Under the pieces are notes generated by a model. The model saw only the letters and a program-made list of their open reading frames with translations. It had not been told where the DNA came from and did not search any database. This document shows positions 54,730 to 62,379 of a DNA stretch of 64,000 bases, piece by piece. A program made the translations under genes and the position numbers. This stretch comes from JAKVKY01 sp964293585 (lineage in GTDB: Bacteria; Bacillota; Negativicutes; Acidaminococcales; Acidaminococcaceae): assembly GCA_964293585.1 (NCBI GenBank), contig CAXYYS010000002.1:1-64000 (forward strand), read 5' to 3'. Within the stretch, counting starts at the first letter, position 1; every line of letters starts with the position of its first letter.

Positions 54730-54809
54730 GCGGCTGTGCCCTGACAAGTGCCTGACGGCAGCTTGCGCAAAAATTCAGGGCCGGCAGCCATGTTTGTGAG
54801 GAGGCTCTT

Positions 54810-55187
54810 ATGATCATTACCAAAAAATTTACTTTTGATGCGGCGCATTTTCTGCCCAGCTATAACGGCAAGTGCGAACATCTGCACGGCCATACCTACG
54901 CTTTGAACATTAAGGTGGCGGGAACGCCGGATGCGGAAGGTATGGTTATTGATTTTACCCGGGTAAAAAAACTGACCCAGGAACTGGTACTGGCCAGGCT
55001 GGACCATGCCCTCTTAAATGATATCCTGCCCAATCCCAGCGCCGAAAATATCTGCCTCTGGGTCTGGCAGCAGCTTTATCAACCCCTGGCAGCCCCCAAC
55101 CACCGGTTGTATGCCGTGGAAGTTTGGGAAACCGCCACCAGCGGTTGTGAATACCGGGGCGAACTGGAGAAGAGGCAGCCATGTTAA
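54810..55187 (+). CDS. queD: 6-pyruvoyl-tetrahydropterin synthase family enzyme (QueD/PTPS), possible dual queuosine/folate type
   Basis: 125 residues. Zinc ligands H13, H26, H28 and the motif C22-E23-H-L-H-G-H. Family knowledge: QueD uses the Cys in CxxxHGH to make 6-carboxytetrahydropterin for queuosine; PTPS-III uses Glu in ExxHGH to make the folate precursor hydroxymethyl-dihydropterin, replacing FolB; both residues together mark the dual PTPS-I/III group. Here both are present and the gene opens a folate cluster with no folB, supporting a folate role. No other queuosine gene is nearby. GAGGAGG sits before the ATG; the 3' end overlaps folE2 by seven bases. Confidence 0.88.
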   Translation: MIITKKFTFDAAHFLPSYNGKCEHLHGHTYALNIKVAGTPDAEGMVIDFTRVKKLTQELVLARLDHALLNDILPNPSAENICLWVWQQLYQPLAAPNHRLYAVEVWETATSGCEYRGELEKRQPC

Positions 55188-55990
55188 TTGTCAAAAAAAC
55201 ATCGCCCCAGGCGGCGAAAAAATTAAAAGATGTCCAGAGTGAACAGGACCGGCGCAATATTCCCCTGAAACATGCCGGTATCAAGAACCTGCGCTGGCCC
55301 GTGACCTTAAAGGACAAGGAACGGGGCGAGCAGCATACGGTGGCCCAGGTAAGCATGTCCGTGGATTTACCCCATGATCTGCGGGGTACGCACATGAGCC
55401 GTTTCGTGGAAGTGCTGCAGCAGCTGGGCACCTTGTCCCTGGATAGCCTGGAAGGCGTCCTGGACAGTTTAAAGGAACATCTGCAGGCGGAAAAAGCTTT
55501 CCTGGAACTGCGTTTTCCCTATTTTATCACCAAGCAGGCGCCGGTAAGCGGGATGCGTTCCCTGATGGACCTGGACTGCGTGTACCAGGCCAGCAAGGGG
55601 GACAAGTTTAACTTAAAGGTCAGCGTGCGGGTGCCTATCCAGACCTTGTGCCCCTGTTCCAAGGAGATCAGTGATTTTGGCGCTCACAACCAGCGGGCGT
55701 ACGCAGAGCTGGAAGTGGTGCTGACGGAATTTGTCTGGCTGGAGGAACTGGCACAGATGGCTGATGCCGGCGCCAGTGCTCCCGTGTACGGGCTGCTGAA
55801 ACGGCCGGACGAGAAATTTGTGACGGAAACAGCGTACCAGAATCCCCGGTTTGTGGAGGATGCGGTGCGGGAGATTGCCCTGCGCCTGGAACAAGATGCA
55901 CGGATTGCCTGGTACAAGGTGACGGTGGAAAGCATGGAAAGCATTCACAACCATAGTGCCTTTGCCTGCGTGGAAAAAGGAGGCTGCTAA
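55181..55990 (+). CDS. folE2: GTP cyclohydrolase IB
   Basis: 269 residues. COG1469 family: DLPHDLRGTHMSRFVEVL, LCPCSKEISDFGAHNQR, and the C-terminal SMESIHNHSAFA. It converts GTP to 7,8-dihydroneopterin triphosphate, with relaxed metal use compared with the zinc enzyme FolE. It overlaps queD by seven bases and precedes folP by one base. Confidence 0.95.
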   Translation: MLIVKKTSPQAAKKLKDVQSEQDRRNIPLKHAGIKNLRWPVTLKDKERGEQHTVAQVSMSVDLPHDLRGTHMSRFVEVLQQLGTLSLDSLEGVLDSLKEHLQAEKAFLELRFPYFITKQAPVSGMRSLMDLDCVYQASKGDKFNLKVSVRVPIQTLCPCSKEISDFGAHNQRAYAELEVVLTEFVWLEELAQMADAGASAPVYGLLKRPDEKFVTETAYQNPRFVEDAVREIALRLEQDARIAWYKVTVESMESIHNHSAFACVEKGGC

Positions 55991-55991
55991 G

Positions 55992-57185
55992 ATGCTGTAC
56001 CAGATAGCGGCGGCAGCCTTACAACAGGAACTGGCTGCTTTGGGCATGAACCAGGCTGCGGTACCGATCCTGGCTGCAAAAAGCTGTCTCGTTCCCTATA
56101 AGCTGGTGGCTGTACGGACACCGGCGGCTAATATCATTAAACAGGAAATGGTGGCGGCCGGGGGCGATGGCGCTGTCCCGGCCGGTTGTGTCACCTGTGC
56201 CGTAGAACGGGTGGATGTGATCCTTCTGGGCACGCGGGCGCATTATAAAATTTTACTGGCCAAGTTAAAACAGATGCCGTATTTTGGCATAGCTAAGCTG
56301 GCCGGGGAACTGGAACAGGTACTGGCACCCCGGTCTAAAATTACCAGGCTGGCCGACAGACGGATATTGAACTATGAGCAGGCTGTGATCATGGGTATCA
56401 TCAACATCACGCCGGATTCTTTTTATGCACCTTCCCGGGCTGATCTGGATGTTGCCCTGACCAGGGCGGAACAGATGCTGGCAGCCGGCGCGGGCATCCT
56501 GGATGTGGGGGGAGCTTCCACCCGTCCGGGAACGGAACTGGTGACCGGGGAAGCGGAGCAGCAGCGGGTGGTGCCGGTGCTCCGGGAACTGCGCCAACAT
56601 TTTCCCGAATGCGTGCTTTCTGTGGATACGTACTGGGCGGCACCGGCGGCGGCAGCCCTGCCCGCCGGTGCGGATATCATCAACGATGTCAGCGCTCTGG
56701 CTATGGATAAAGAGATGCTGCCGCTGGTAGTGAAATCTCAGGCGCCCGTCGTCCTCATGCATATGCGGGGGACGCCCAGGGATATGCAGCAGCAGTGTGA
56801 GTACCGGAATGTGGTGCAGGAAGTGGCCGCTTCCCTGCAGGCTAAGGTTAAGCTGCTGGAAGAGCAGGGGGTAGGTGCGGACAAGATTATCCTGGATCCG
56901 GGCATCGGGTTTGCCAAGACGCCGGACCAGAACCTGGAGCTGCTGCGGAACCTGGAAGCTTTGACGGGTGGTAGCTATCCCGTACTTTTAGGTACCAGCC
57001 GCAAGAGCACGATCGGTACGGTTTTAGGCGGACTGCCGCCGGAAGAACGGCTGGAAGGGACTCTGGCCACCACGGCCCGGGGCCTGGAAGCGGGCGTGAA
57101 CATTTTCCGGGTACATGACGTGCAGGCTAACGTAAGACTGGCCCGGATGTGGGAAGCGATGCACCGGGGCAGGGTACAGCTATGA
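55992..57185 (+). CDS. folP: Dihydropteroate synthase with N-terminal extension
   Basis: 397 residues; the core DHPS begins near residue 130 at MGIINITPDSF and keeps DVGGASTRPG, DTYWAAPAAAAL, INDVSAL, LMHMRGTP, LDPGIGFAKT and GTSRKS. The preceding ~125 residues are an unrecognised extension with IAAKSCLVPYKLVAVRTPAANIIKQ-like sequence (only partly quoted), roughly doubling the usual non-catalytic part. It joins hydroxymethyl-dihydropterin diphosphate to p-aminobenzoate. folK overlaps by ATGA. Confidence 0.94.
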   Translation: MLYQIAAAALQQELAALGMNQAAVPILAAKSCLVPYKLVAVRTPAANIIKQEMVAAGGDGAVPAGCVTCAVERVDVILLGTRAHYKILLAKLKQMPYFGIAKLAGELEQVLAPRSKITRLADRRILNYEQAVIMGIINITPDSFYAPSRADLDVALTRAEQMLAAGAGILDVGGASTRPGTELVTGEAEQQRVVPVLRELRQHFPECVLSVDTYWAAPAAAALPAGADIINDVSALAMDKEMLPLVVKSQAPVVLMHMRGTPRDMQQQCEYRNVVQEVAASLQAKVKLLEEQGVGADKIILDPGIGFAKTPDQNLELLRNLEALTGGSYPVLLGTSRKSTIGTVLGGLPPEERLEGTLATTARGLEAGVNIFRVHDVQANVRLARMWEAMHRGRVQL

Positions 57186-57673
57186 AGCAGCAGATTTATA
57201 TCGCCCTGGGCAGTAACCTGGGTGACCGGGCGGGCAACTTGGCGCGGGCCTTGCAGTTGCTGCCGGCCAGGGGTGTGCATATCCGTCAGGTAAGTGATTT
57301 TTTAGAAACCAGGGCGTACGGCGTGACGGACCAGCCGGATTTTTTAAACGCGGTGGCCAGGGTGGAAACCGGTCTGGCGCCGGAACAACTTTTACAGGTC
57401 CTGCTCCAGGTGGAAAAACTTATGGGGCGGGTACGCAAGCGCCACTGGGGCGAGCGGAACATTGATCTGGACCTGCTTTTGTACGGGGACCTGGTGTATC
57501 AGAGTAAGACTTTGACCCTGCCGCATCCGGATATGTTGAACCGGGAGTTTGTGCTGGCGCCGCTGGCGCAAATTGCGCCCAATCTGGTGCATCCGGTGGC
57601 AGAAAAGACCATCCGGGAACTGTGGGCAGAATTGGAAAAACGTACCGCGGCTGAGAATCCCGGCCAGAAGTAA
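57182..57673 (+). CDS. folK: 6-hydroxymethyl-dihydropterin pyrophosphokinase
   Basis: 163 residues. YIALGSNLGDR, TRAYGVTDQPDFLN, VRKRHWGERNIDLDLLLYGD and LPHPDMLNREFVLAPL are diagnostic. It makes the substrate of FolP and closes the cluster; the start ATGA overlaps the folP stop. Confidence 0.96.
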   Translation: MKQQIYIALGSNLGDRAGNLARALQLLPARGVHIRQVSDFLETRAYGVTDQPDFLNAVARVETGLAPEQLLQVLLQVEKLMGRVRKRHWGERNIDLDLLLYGDLVYQSKTLTLPHPDMLNREFVLAPLAQIAPNLVHPVAEKTIRELWAELEKRTAAENPGQK

Positions 57674-57750
57674 AGGCAGCGAACCCTCAACCTACGGTTT
57701 TGGAGACCGGCACTCTGCCGGTTGGGCCAGCGTGTTATTTTACACATATA

Positions 57751-57808
57751 AAAAAGGACGGGCAACCTTGAAGTGCAAAGCACTTACGGTTGTCCGTCCT
57801 GCATTTTT
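57751..57808. terminator. Bidirectional terminator between folK and the OmpA gene
   Basis: A long stem AGGACGG-GCAACC...GAAGTGC / GCACTT...GGTTG-CCGTCCT, with A6 before it (T6 on the minus strand) and ATTTTT after it. Confidence 0.88.
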
Positions 57809-57824
57809 AAGAGTAAGCTTAAGA

Positions 57825-58892
57825 TTATTTGTGCTCGTAAACGTCTACACGGCGGTTATCAGCACGGCCCTGGTCCGTAGCGTTGGTGCTGGCGGGTTCG
57901 GTCTTGCCCTTGTACATGGTAACCAGCTGGCTGGCAGGTACGCCATTCTTTACGGCATACGCCTTGACATTATCAACACGGCGTTTGCTCAGATCATCGT
58001 TATAAGCATCGGTGCCCTTGCCATCGGTATTGCCGACAAGCTTCAGGGTGTGGCCGGTGTCCTTGGCAACCTTGACCATCTGAGTCAGGTTCGGACCCTG
58101 GCTGTCCAGAGGTTGATCCTTATCAAAGCCGAAGTGGATGCTGTTCAGGTAGTAATCATTAGCAGCAGCGGGAGCAGCAACTGCCGGAGCAGTGGTTTCC
58201 GGAGCAGCCGGCGTAGCAGCCGGAGCAGCTTCGGCAACCTTTTCAGCCTTGTGGCCGCCAAAACGATAGCTTAACATGGTAACGATACCCTTGGCAGTAG
58301 CGCTGTGTTCATCGATATTTTCAGTGTTCACATGACGATAGCCTACGGACAGGTCTAAATCCTTGGTGAAGCTATAGCCTAAGCCGGCTTCCCAGAGAGA
58401 GGTATGCTTGGTACCAACGGCGCCCTTAGCATAAACGTCCAGGTTCTTGGCGATGGCAGTCTTGGCAACTAAGCCTAATTGAGCTACATTGTTGGTTTTT
58501 TCGGTAGAACTAAATAATGGGTTGGCATCAATCTCTGCATGGAGACGGTTATAACCTACATAAGCAGCTACCTTGGGAGCCAGGCTGTACAGCAGGTTGA
58601 TTTCCTGTTGCTGGCCCGTTAAATCACTGTAGGCATCACTGTTTTCAGATTTAGATTTCAGGCCCCAGTATTGATATTGCAGTCCCAGCTTGTCCGCCAG
58701 GCCGTAGGTCAGGCCGCCGGCAAAATTCCAGCTATGGCCAAAGTCAGCATCGTTAGAAATGCTGGCACCGGGATTCCAGGCGCCCAGATCAAGTTGGAAC
58801 TCACCCTTGTTGAATTCAGTTTGCGGGGTAGCGGTGGCTACAGCGCTGGCAGCTACTAAAGCTACCACTAAAGCGGCTAAAGATTTCTTCAT
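57825..58892 (-). CDS. OmpA-family outer-membrane protein
   Basis: 355 residues. A signal peptide (1-22) is followed by an eight-stranded-type barrel region (about 25-215, alternating aromatic strands such as HSWNFAGGLTYGLADKLGLQYQYWG, partly quoted). A Pro/Ala linker (about 225-250) leads to a C-terminal OmpA domain with NSIHFGFDKDQPL and the peptidoglycan-binding loop LVGNTDGKGTDAYNDDLSKRR (partial). It should anchor the outer membrane to the cell wall. Start at 58892 (MKKSLAAL) with AAGGAG ten bases upstream; a GTG at 58901 is too close to it. It has its own promoter and a long AT-rich leader with palindromes. Confidence 0.94.
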   Translation of the reverse strand: MKKSLAALVVALVAASAVATATPQTEFNKGEFQLDLGAWNPGASISNDADFGHSWNFAGGLTYGLADKLGLQYQYWGLKSKSENSDAYSDLTGQQQEINLLYSLAPKVAAYVGYNRLHAEIDANPLFSSTEKTNNVAQLGLVAKTAIAKNLDVYAKGAVGTKHTSLWEAGLGYSFTKDLDLSVGYRHVNTENIDEHSATAKGIVTMLSYRFGGHKAEKVAEAAPAATPAAPETTAPAVAAPAAANDYYLNSIHFGFDKDQPLDSQGPNLTQMVKVAKDTGHTLKLVGNTDGKGTDAYNDDLSKRRVDNVKAYAVKNGVPASQLVTMYKGKTEPASTNATDQGRADNRRVDVYEHK

Positions 58893-58914
58893 AGAGAACA
58901 CACTCCTTTTTAAT

Positions 58915-58954
58915 GTATGTACATACGTACAGAAATATTAAATATAATATTTCT
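58915..58954 (-). promoter_or_regulatory. Palindromic elements in the OmpA leader
   Basis: GTATGTACATAC near 58915-58926 is a perfect palindrome. AGAAATATT (58931-58939) and AATATTTCT (58946-58954) form a perfect 9-bp inverted repeat. Both lie in the transcribed leader and may be operators or mRNA-stabilising hairpins. Confidence 0.5.
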
Positions 58955-58962
58955 GTGCAACT

Positions 58963-58991
58963 ATTATATCATTGTTAAATAATTCTTACAA
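58963..58991 (-). promoter_or_regulatory. Promoter of the OmpA-family gene
   Basis: On the minus strand TTGTAA, a 17-bp spacer and TATAAT. Confidence 0.75.
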
Positions 58992-59165
58992 GTAAAAGGA
59001 TAGAAAAACAGTATTGATTTCATGCTACATAAAAATTCACCGGGTTGTTGTTACACATTGTTCACAAAGAGGCAAGTAGCGGCAGCAGGCGGTTTTCTGG
59101 GCATAGCGCTCTTTTCTTTACAGGAAATTCACAAATGCCCTGTGTTTTCCGGGCCTGCTTCATGT

Positions 59166-59171
59166 TATAAT
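59166..59171 (+). promoter_or_regulatory. -10 box of the thiol-redox cluster
   Basis: TATAAT lies 30 bases before the CXXC microprotein start. The -35 (TGTTTT near 59143) is poor. Confidence 0.4.
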
Positions 59172-59200
59172 GAACAAAATAAAACAGGGGGTAACAGAGG

Positions 59201-59323
59201 ATGCGTACAGGTACCTTACTGATAGGAGCCTTGCTCGTGGCCGCAGGCATCTTTAACGGTCAGACGCAGGAAGTGCTGCATAAGGCGATTTTTATCTGCC
59301 TGGAGTGTATCGGCCTTGGTTAA
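59201..59323 (+). CDS. CXXC-motif microprotein (CD1871A-like family)
   Basis: 40 residues, starting MRTGTLLIGALLVAAGIFNG and ending with C33-L-E-C36-IGLG. A single hydrophobic N-terminal helix and a CxxC near the C-terminus match the small CXXC proteins encoded immediately before NapH-like 4Fe-4S proteins and TlpA-type thioredoxins in anaerobic Firmicutes. A thiol-redox or heme/metal relay role in the membrane is inferred from context. It overlaps the next gene by eight bases. Confidence 0.75.
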   Translation: MRTGTLLIGALLVAAGIFNGQTQEVLHKAIFICLECIGLG

Positions 59324-60170
59324 ACGTAAACTGGTGCAGTTACTGGCCGTCTTTTTAACGAATGGCAACCTGCCGGGATTTTTGCAGGGACGCATCTGGC
59401 AGGGAGCCAGTAAAGCGGTGTGCGTGCCCGGTCTTAATTGTTACAGCTGCCCCGGTGCTTTGGGAGCCTGTCCCCTGGGTTCCCTGCAAAACACCCTGGC
59501 GGGTACGGTCTTACGCTTTCCGGCGTATGCCCTGGGACTGCTGGTCTTGTTTGGGGCGGTGCTGGGACGGACAGTGTGCGGCTGGCTCTGTCCTTTCGGT
59601 TTGGTACAGGAACTGTTGTATAAGATCCCGGTGCCAAAACTGGGCAAGAACAGGATTACCCGGCGGCTGACTTATCTTAAATATGTGGTTGGCCTGGTTT
59701 TCGTCCTGCTTTTGCCGGTACTCTTCCTGACCGTGAATGGTACCGGGGCGCCGGCGTTTTGCACCTACATCTGTCCGGCAGGCACCCTGGAAGCGGCCCT
59801 ACCGCTTTTAGCCACTCATCCGGAACTCCGGGCGGGGCTGGGCGGAATCTTTGCCGTTAAGGTGGTTATCCTGCTGGTAGTTGTTGGCAGCGCCTGTTTT
59901 ATCTACCGGCCTTTTTGCCGGTTCTTATGTCCCCTGGGAGCCTGGTATGGTTTATTTAATAAATTTTCCTGCTTCGGCGTGAAGGTGGACCAACAGCGGT
60001 GTGATCATTGCGGCGCTTGTGCCCGGTTTTGTAAGCTGGACGTGCAAGTTGCCGGTGATAGAGAATGTATTTGTTGCGGCGCCTGCCGCAAAGTTTGCCC
60101 CCAGAAGGCAATCAGCCTGGGGCTGGTGAGAAGCAACCCAAGGGTTGAGGAGGTAAAAGTATGCAAATAA
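59316..60170 (+). CDS. NapH/YccM-like 4Fe-4S membrane protein
   Basis: 284 residues. About four to five transmembrane helices with cytoplasmic cysteine motifs (CYSCPGALGACPLG; CGWLCPFGLVQE; CRFLCPLGAWYG), then two [4Fe-4S] ferredoxin motifs (CDHCGACARFC and CICCGACRKVCP). The family moves electrons across the membrane in nitrate, TMAO or thiol-reduction systems. Here, between a CXXC microprotein and a TlpA lipoprotein, it probably supplies reductant to the extracytoplasmic thioredoxin. The start TTG 59316 overlaps the microprotein stop; TlpA overlaps its 3' end by ten bases, so all three are translationally coupled. Confidence 0.85.
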   Translation: MVKRKLVQLLAVFLTNGNLPGFLQGRIWQGASKAVCVPGLNCYSCPGALGACPLGSLQNTLAGTVLRFPAYALGLLVLFGAVLGRTVCGWLCPFGLVQELLYKIPVPKLGKNRITRRLTYLKYVVGLVFVLLLPVLFLTVNGTGAPAFCTYICPAGTLEAALPLLATHPELRAGLGGIFAVKVVILLVVVGSACFIYRPFCRFLCPLGAWYGLFNKFSCFGVKVDQQRCDHCGACARFCKLDVQVAGDRECICCGACRKVCPQKAISLGLVRSNPRVEEVKVCK

Positions 60171-60700
60171 AGAAACTTAGTTTAGTAGTGATGGCGGCAC
60201 TGGTGCTGACCCTGGGGTTAGCAGGTTGCGGCAATGCCAAGGATACAACGACCAGCGGCAAGGCGAACGCAGCGGCTGCCGTGGTGGAGCAGGGTAAGCT
60301 GGCGCCGGATTTTACGGTACAGATGCTGGACGGCAGCCAGGTAAAATTATCCAGCCTGCGGGGTAAACCGGTCTTTTTAAATTTCTGGGCTACCTGGTGT
60401 CCTCCCTGCGTAGGGGAGATGCCGCATTTCCAGGAACTCTATCCTAAATATAAGGACAAGGTTAATTTCCTGGCAGTGAGCATCGATGCCGAAAGCAGCA
60501 CCGTGCAAAAATTTGTGGAAAGTAAAGGTTTTACGTTCCCTATCGCCCACGACGGTAAGAAAAATGTCGCCGGGTTGTACAGCATCGAAGCTATTCCCAC
60601 GTCTTTCCTGCTGGATAAGGACGGCAAGGTTATCGCTTATCATTTAGGAGGCATGTCAGCCGGCCAGCTGCAGCAATTTTTGGACCAGGCTGTCAAATAA
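60161..60700 (+). CDS. TlpA-like thioredoxin-fold lipoprotein
   Basis: 179 residues. Lipobox LAGC with the acylated Cys at 23, then a redoxin domain with active site WCPPC (C80, C83) and cis-Pro in IPTSFLL. An envelope-anchored thiol:disulfide reductase, likely reduced by the Fe-S membrane protein upstream. AGGAGG lies within the upstream gene. Confidence 0.92.
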   Translation: MQIKKLSLVVMAALVLTLGLAGCGNAKDTTTSGKANAAAAVVEQGKLAPDFTVQMLDGSQVKLSSLRGKPVFLNFWATWCPPCVGEMPHFQELYPKYKDKVNFLAVSIDAESSTVQKFVESKGFTFPIAHDGKKNVAGLYSIEAIPTSFLLDKDGKVIAYHLGGMSAGQLQQFLDQAVK

Positions 60701-60719
60701 TAATTAAGGATGCGAGCGC

Positions 60720-61400
60720 ATGAGCTGGGAAGAAAAGTTTAAAGATATCCAGGAACATTTGGCTTCCTGGGAGTTTGTCAAGCAGTTGCCGCCAGAGGCA
60801 GGACCTTTTAAGCTGCTGCCGGGAGGCGAACGTTACGGTCAGCACGAGCTGCTCTTGTTTGCCTATGGCAACGCACAGATGCACCGGCGGTTAAATTTCA
60901 TCTATACCAAGGAGACGGACGATTTCGTCCCGGTTAAAGAAATTGGCTTGAACCAGTTCCGGGACATCCGTTATTTTAGCCGGACCCGGGAAGATTTTGA
61001 GGCACAGATGCAGAAAGTCCTGCCGCAGCTGCTGCAGGAGATGGCGCCGGATTACGACGCCCCCTGTCAGTACGTCCTGCGCAAGGAAGGCATCCTGACC
61101 TGGGATTATCTGCCCAAGCTTCCGCCTAAGGTGGGTAGCTTTGAACTGTTCCTGAAACCGGATAAACCGTTGCGTTTCATCAACAACGCAATCCTGATCC
61201 TGGATTACAGTAACTTTGAGCGGGGGGACCAGCTGGTCTTTTCTTATAACGCGGCCACCAATTCCTATTTTGCGGAAACCAAGACCCGTTATATTCCCAA
61301 TACTATCCATGATTTTGACTGCAAGACGCTGGAACAGCTGGCGGATTTACTGGATAAGAAGCTGGTTCCGTATTTGGAAAAGATGGAACCGGCCAAGTAA
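60720..61400 (+). CDS. Uncharacterised protein with internal duplication
   Basis: 226 residues, no signal peptide or membrane segment; family not recognised. The two halves look related: each has a beta-rich part (HELLLFAYGNAQ... versus AILILDYSNFERGDQLVFSY, partly quoted) and ends with a similar helix (REDFEAQMQKVLPQLLQEM versus LEQLADLLDKKLVPYLEKM). It lies 19 bases after the TlpA gene on the same strand, so it probably belongs to the redox operon, but no redox motif is visible (one Cys near residue 115 and one near 200). Confidence 0.6.
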   Translation: MSWEEKFKDIQEHLASWEFVKQLPPEAGPFKLLPGGERYGQHELLLFAYGNAQMHRRLNFIYTKETDDFVPVKEIGLNQFRDIRYFSRTREDFEAQMQKVLPQLLQEMAPDYDAPCQYVLRKEGILTWDYLPKLPPKVGSFELFLKPDKPLRFINNAILILDYSNFERGDQLVFSYNAATNSYFAETKTRYIPNTIHDFDCKTLEQLADLLDKKLVPYLEKMEPAK

Positions 61401-61441
61401 AGTGGCAGCGGATTTTTCAAGCCCCTTTTAGAAAAAAGCTC

Positions 61442-61470
61442 TTGACAATCCGCTCCAAATACCATATACT
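61442..61470 (+). promoter_or_regulatory. Consensus promoter of the tRNA cluster
   Basis: TTGACA (61442-61447), exactly 17 bp, TATACT (61465-61470), 31 bases before the first tRNA. Confidence 0.85.
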
Positions 61471-61501
61471 ATCAATGCGCGCTAAAAGCGCAAATACATA
61501 C

Positions 61502-61579
61502 GGCCCGGTGGTTCAGTTGGTTTAGAATGCCGCCCTGTCACGGCGGAGGTCATGGGTTCGAGTCCCATCCGGGTCGCCA
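61502..61579 (+). tRNA. tRNA-Asp (GTC), copy 1
   Basis: 78 nt with acceptor GGCCCGG, anticodon loop CTGTCAC, GGTTCGAGTCC T-loop and encoded CCA. Confidence 0.96.
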
Positions 61580-61583
61580 TTTT

Positions 61584-61659
61584 GCCTCGGTAGCTCAGTT
61601 GGTAGAGCAAAGGACTGAAAATCCTTGTGTCCGCAGTTCGATTCTGCGCTGAGGCACCA
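61584..61659 (+). tRNA. tRNA-Phe (GAA)
   Basis: 76 nt with acceptor GCCTCGG, anticodon loop CTGAAAA, T-loop GTTCGATTC and encoded CCA. Confidence 0.95.
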
Positions 61660-61663
61660 TGTT

Positions 61664-61738
61664 GCGGAAATAGCTCAGTGGTAGAGCACAACCTTGCCAA
61701 GGTTGGGGTCGCGAGTTCGAGCCTCGTTTTCCGCTCCA
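61664..61738 (+). tRNA. tRNA-Gly (GCC), copy 1
   Basis: 75 nt with acceptor GCGGAAA, anticodon loop TTGCCAA, T-loop GTTCGAGCC and encoded CCA. Confidence 0.96.
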
Positions 61739-61779
61739 TTTGTTTTTAAGAGGGGCACCAGTACCCTTTTAATCTAGAA

Positions 61780-61853
61780 GGCGACATAGCCAAGTGGTAA
61801 GGCACGGGTCTGCAAAACCCTTATCCTCGGTTCGATTCCGAGTGTCGCCTCCA
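61780..61853 (+). tRNA. tRNA-Cys (GCA)
   Basis: 74 nt with acceptor GGCGACA, anticodon GCA in CTGCAAA, T-loop GTTCGATTC and encoded CCA. Confidence 0.95.
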
Positions 61854-61860
61854 ATTATAT

Positions 61861-61949
61861 GCCGAGGTGGCGGAACTGGCAGACGCAAGGGACTTAAAAT
61901 CCCTCGGGGAGAGATCTCCGTACCGGTTCAAATCCGGTCCCCGGCACCA
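61861..61949 (+). tRNA. tRNA-Leu (TAA)
   Basis: 89 nt with a long variable arm as in class II tRNAs, anticodon loop CTTAAAA and encoded CCA. Confidence 0.95.
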
Positions 61950-61987
61950 TTAATTTGTTAGTTCTTTTTTTTTACATAATTAAAAAC

Positions 61988-62065
61988 GGCCCGGTGGTTC
62001 AGTTGGTTTAGAATGCCGCCCTGTCACGGCGGAGGTCATGGGTTCGAGTCCCATCCGGGTCGCCA
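61988..62065 (+). tRNA. tRNA-Asp (GTC), copy 2
   Basis: Identical in sequence to the copy at 61502-61579. Confidence 0.96.
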
Positions 62066-62067
62066 AT

Positions 62068-62142
62068 GCGGAAATAGCTCAGTGGTAGAGCACAACCTTG
62101 CCAAGGTTGGGGTCGCGAGTTCGAGCCTCGTTTTCCGCTCCA
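62068..62142 (+). tRNA. tRNA-Gly (GCC), copy 2
   Basis: Identical to the copy at 61664-61738; last gene of the cluster. Confidence 0.96.
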
Positions 62143-62288
62143 AACAGGGGCACAGCTATGATGGCTGCGCCCCTTACCTATTTATGCAGCCTTTAAAAAT
62201 TAAATTTATGATGGAAAACTTCAACCCTTGCTGATGTTTGTGCAAAACAGCGGCAGGGGGTTTCTTTTCCAGGGGCGGTTACGCTTGC

Positions 62289-62354
62289 TTGACAGACAGG
62301 GGGGACTATGATAAATTGACAAGAGAAAAGCCGAATTAAGTTCGTATATACGAA
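62289..62354 (+). promoter_or_regulatory. Promoter region and 14-bp palindromic operator of the iclR gene
   Basis: TTGACA at 62289 is followed by TATGATAAAT, giving a plausible but imperfectly spaced -10; a second TTGACA lies at 62316. TTCGTATATACGAA (62341-62354) is a perfect palindrome 25 bases before the ATG, well placed for autoregulation by the IclR-type product. Confidence 0.55.
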
Positions 62355-62379
62355 ACGGCGCCCGAAGGAGGCAGCAAAG

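Noticed and set aside
54730..54809. Possible preQ1 or folate riboswitch before the queD/folate cluster
   Set aside because: The gap is only 80 bases and shows no recognisable aptamer core.
59022..59222. 66-codon open frame before the redox cluster
   Set aside because: It has no RBS and runs through the promoter into the CXXC microprotein in another frame.
61482..62234. Open frames over the tRNA cluster (both strands)
   Set aside because: They are translations of tRNA genes.
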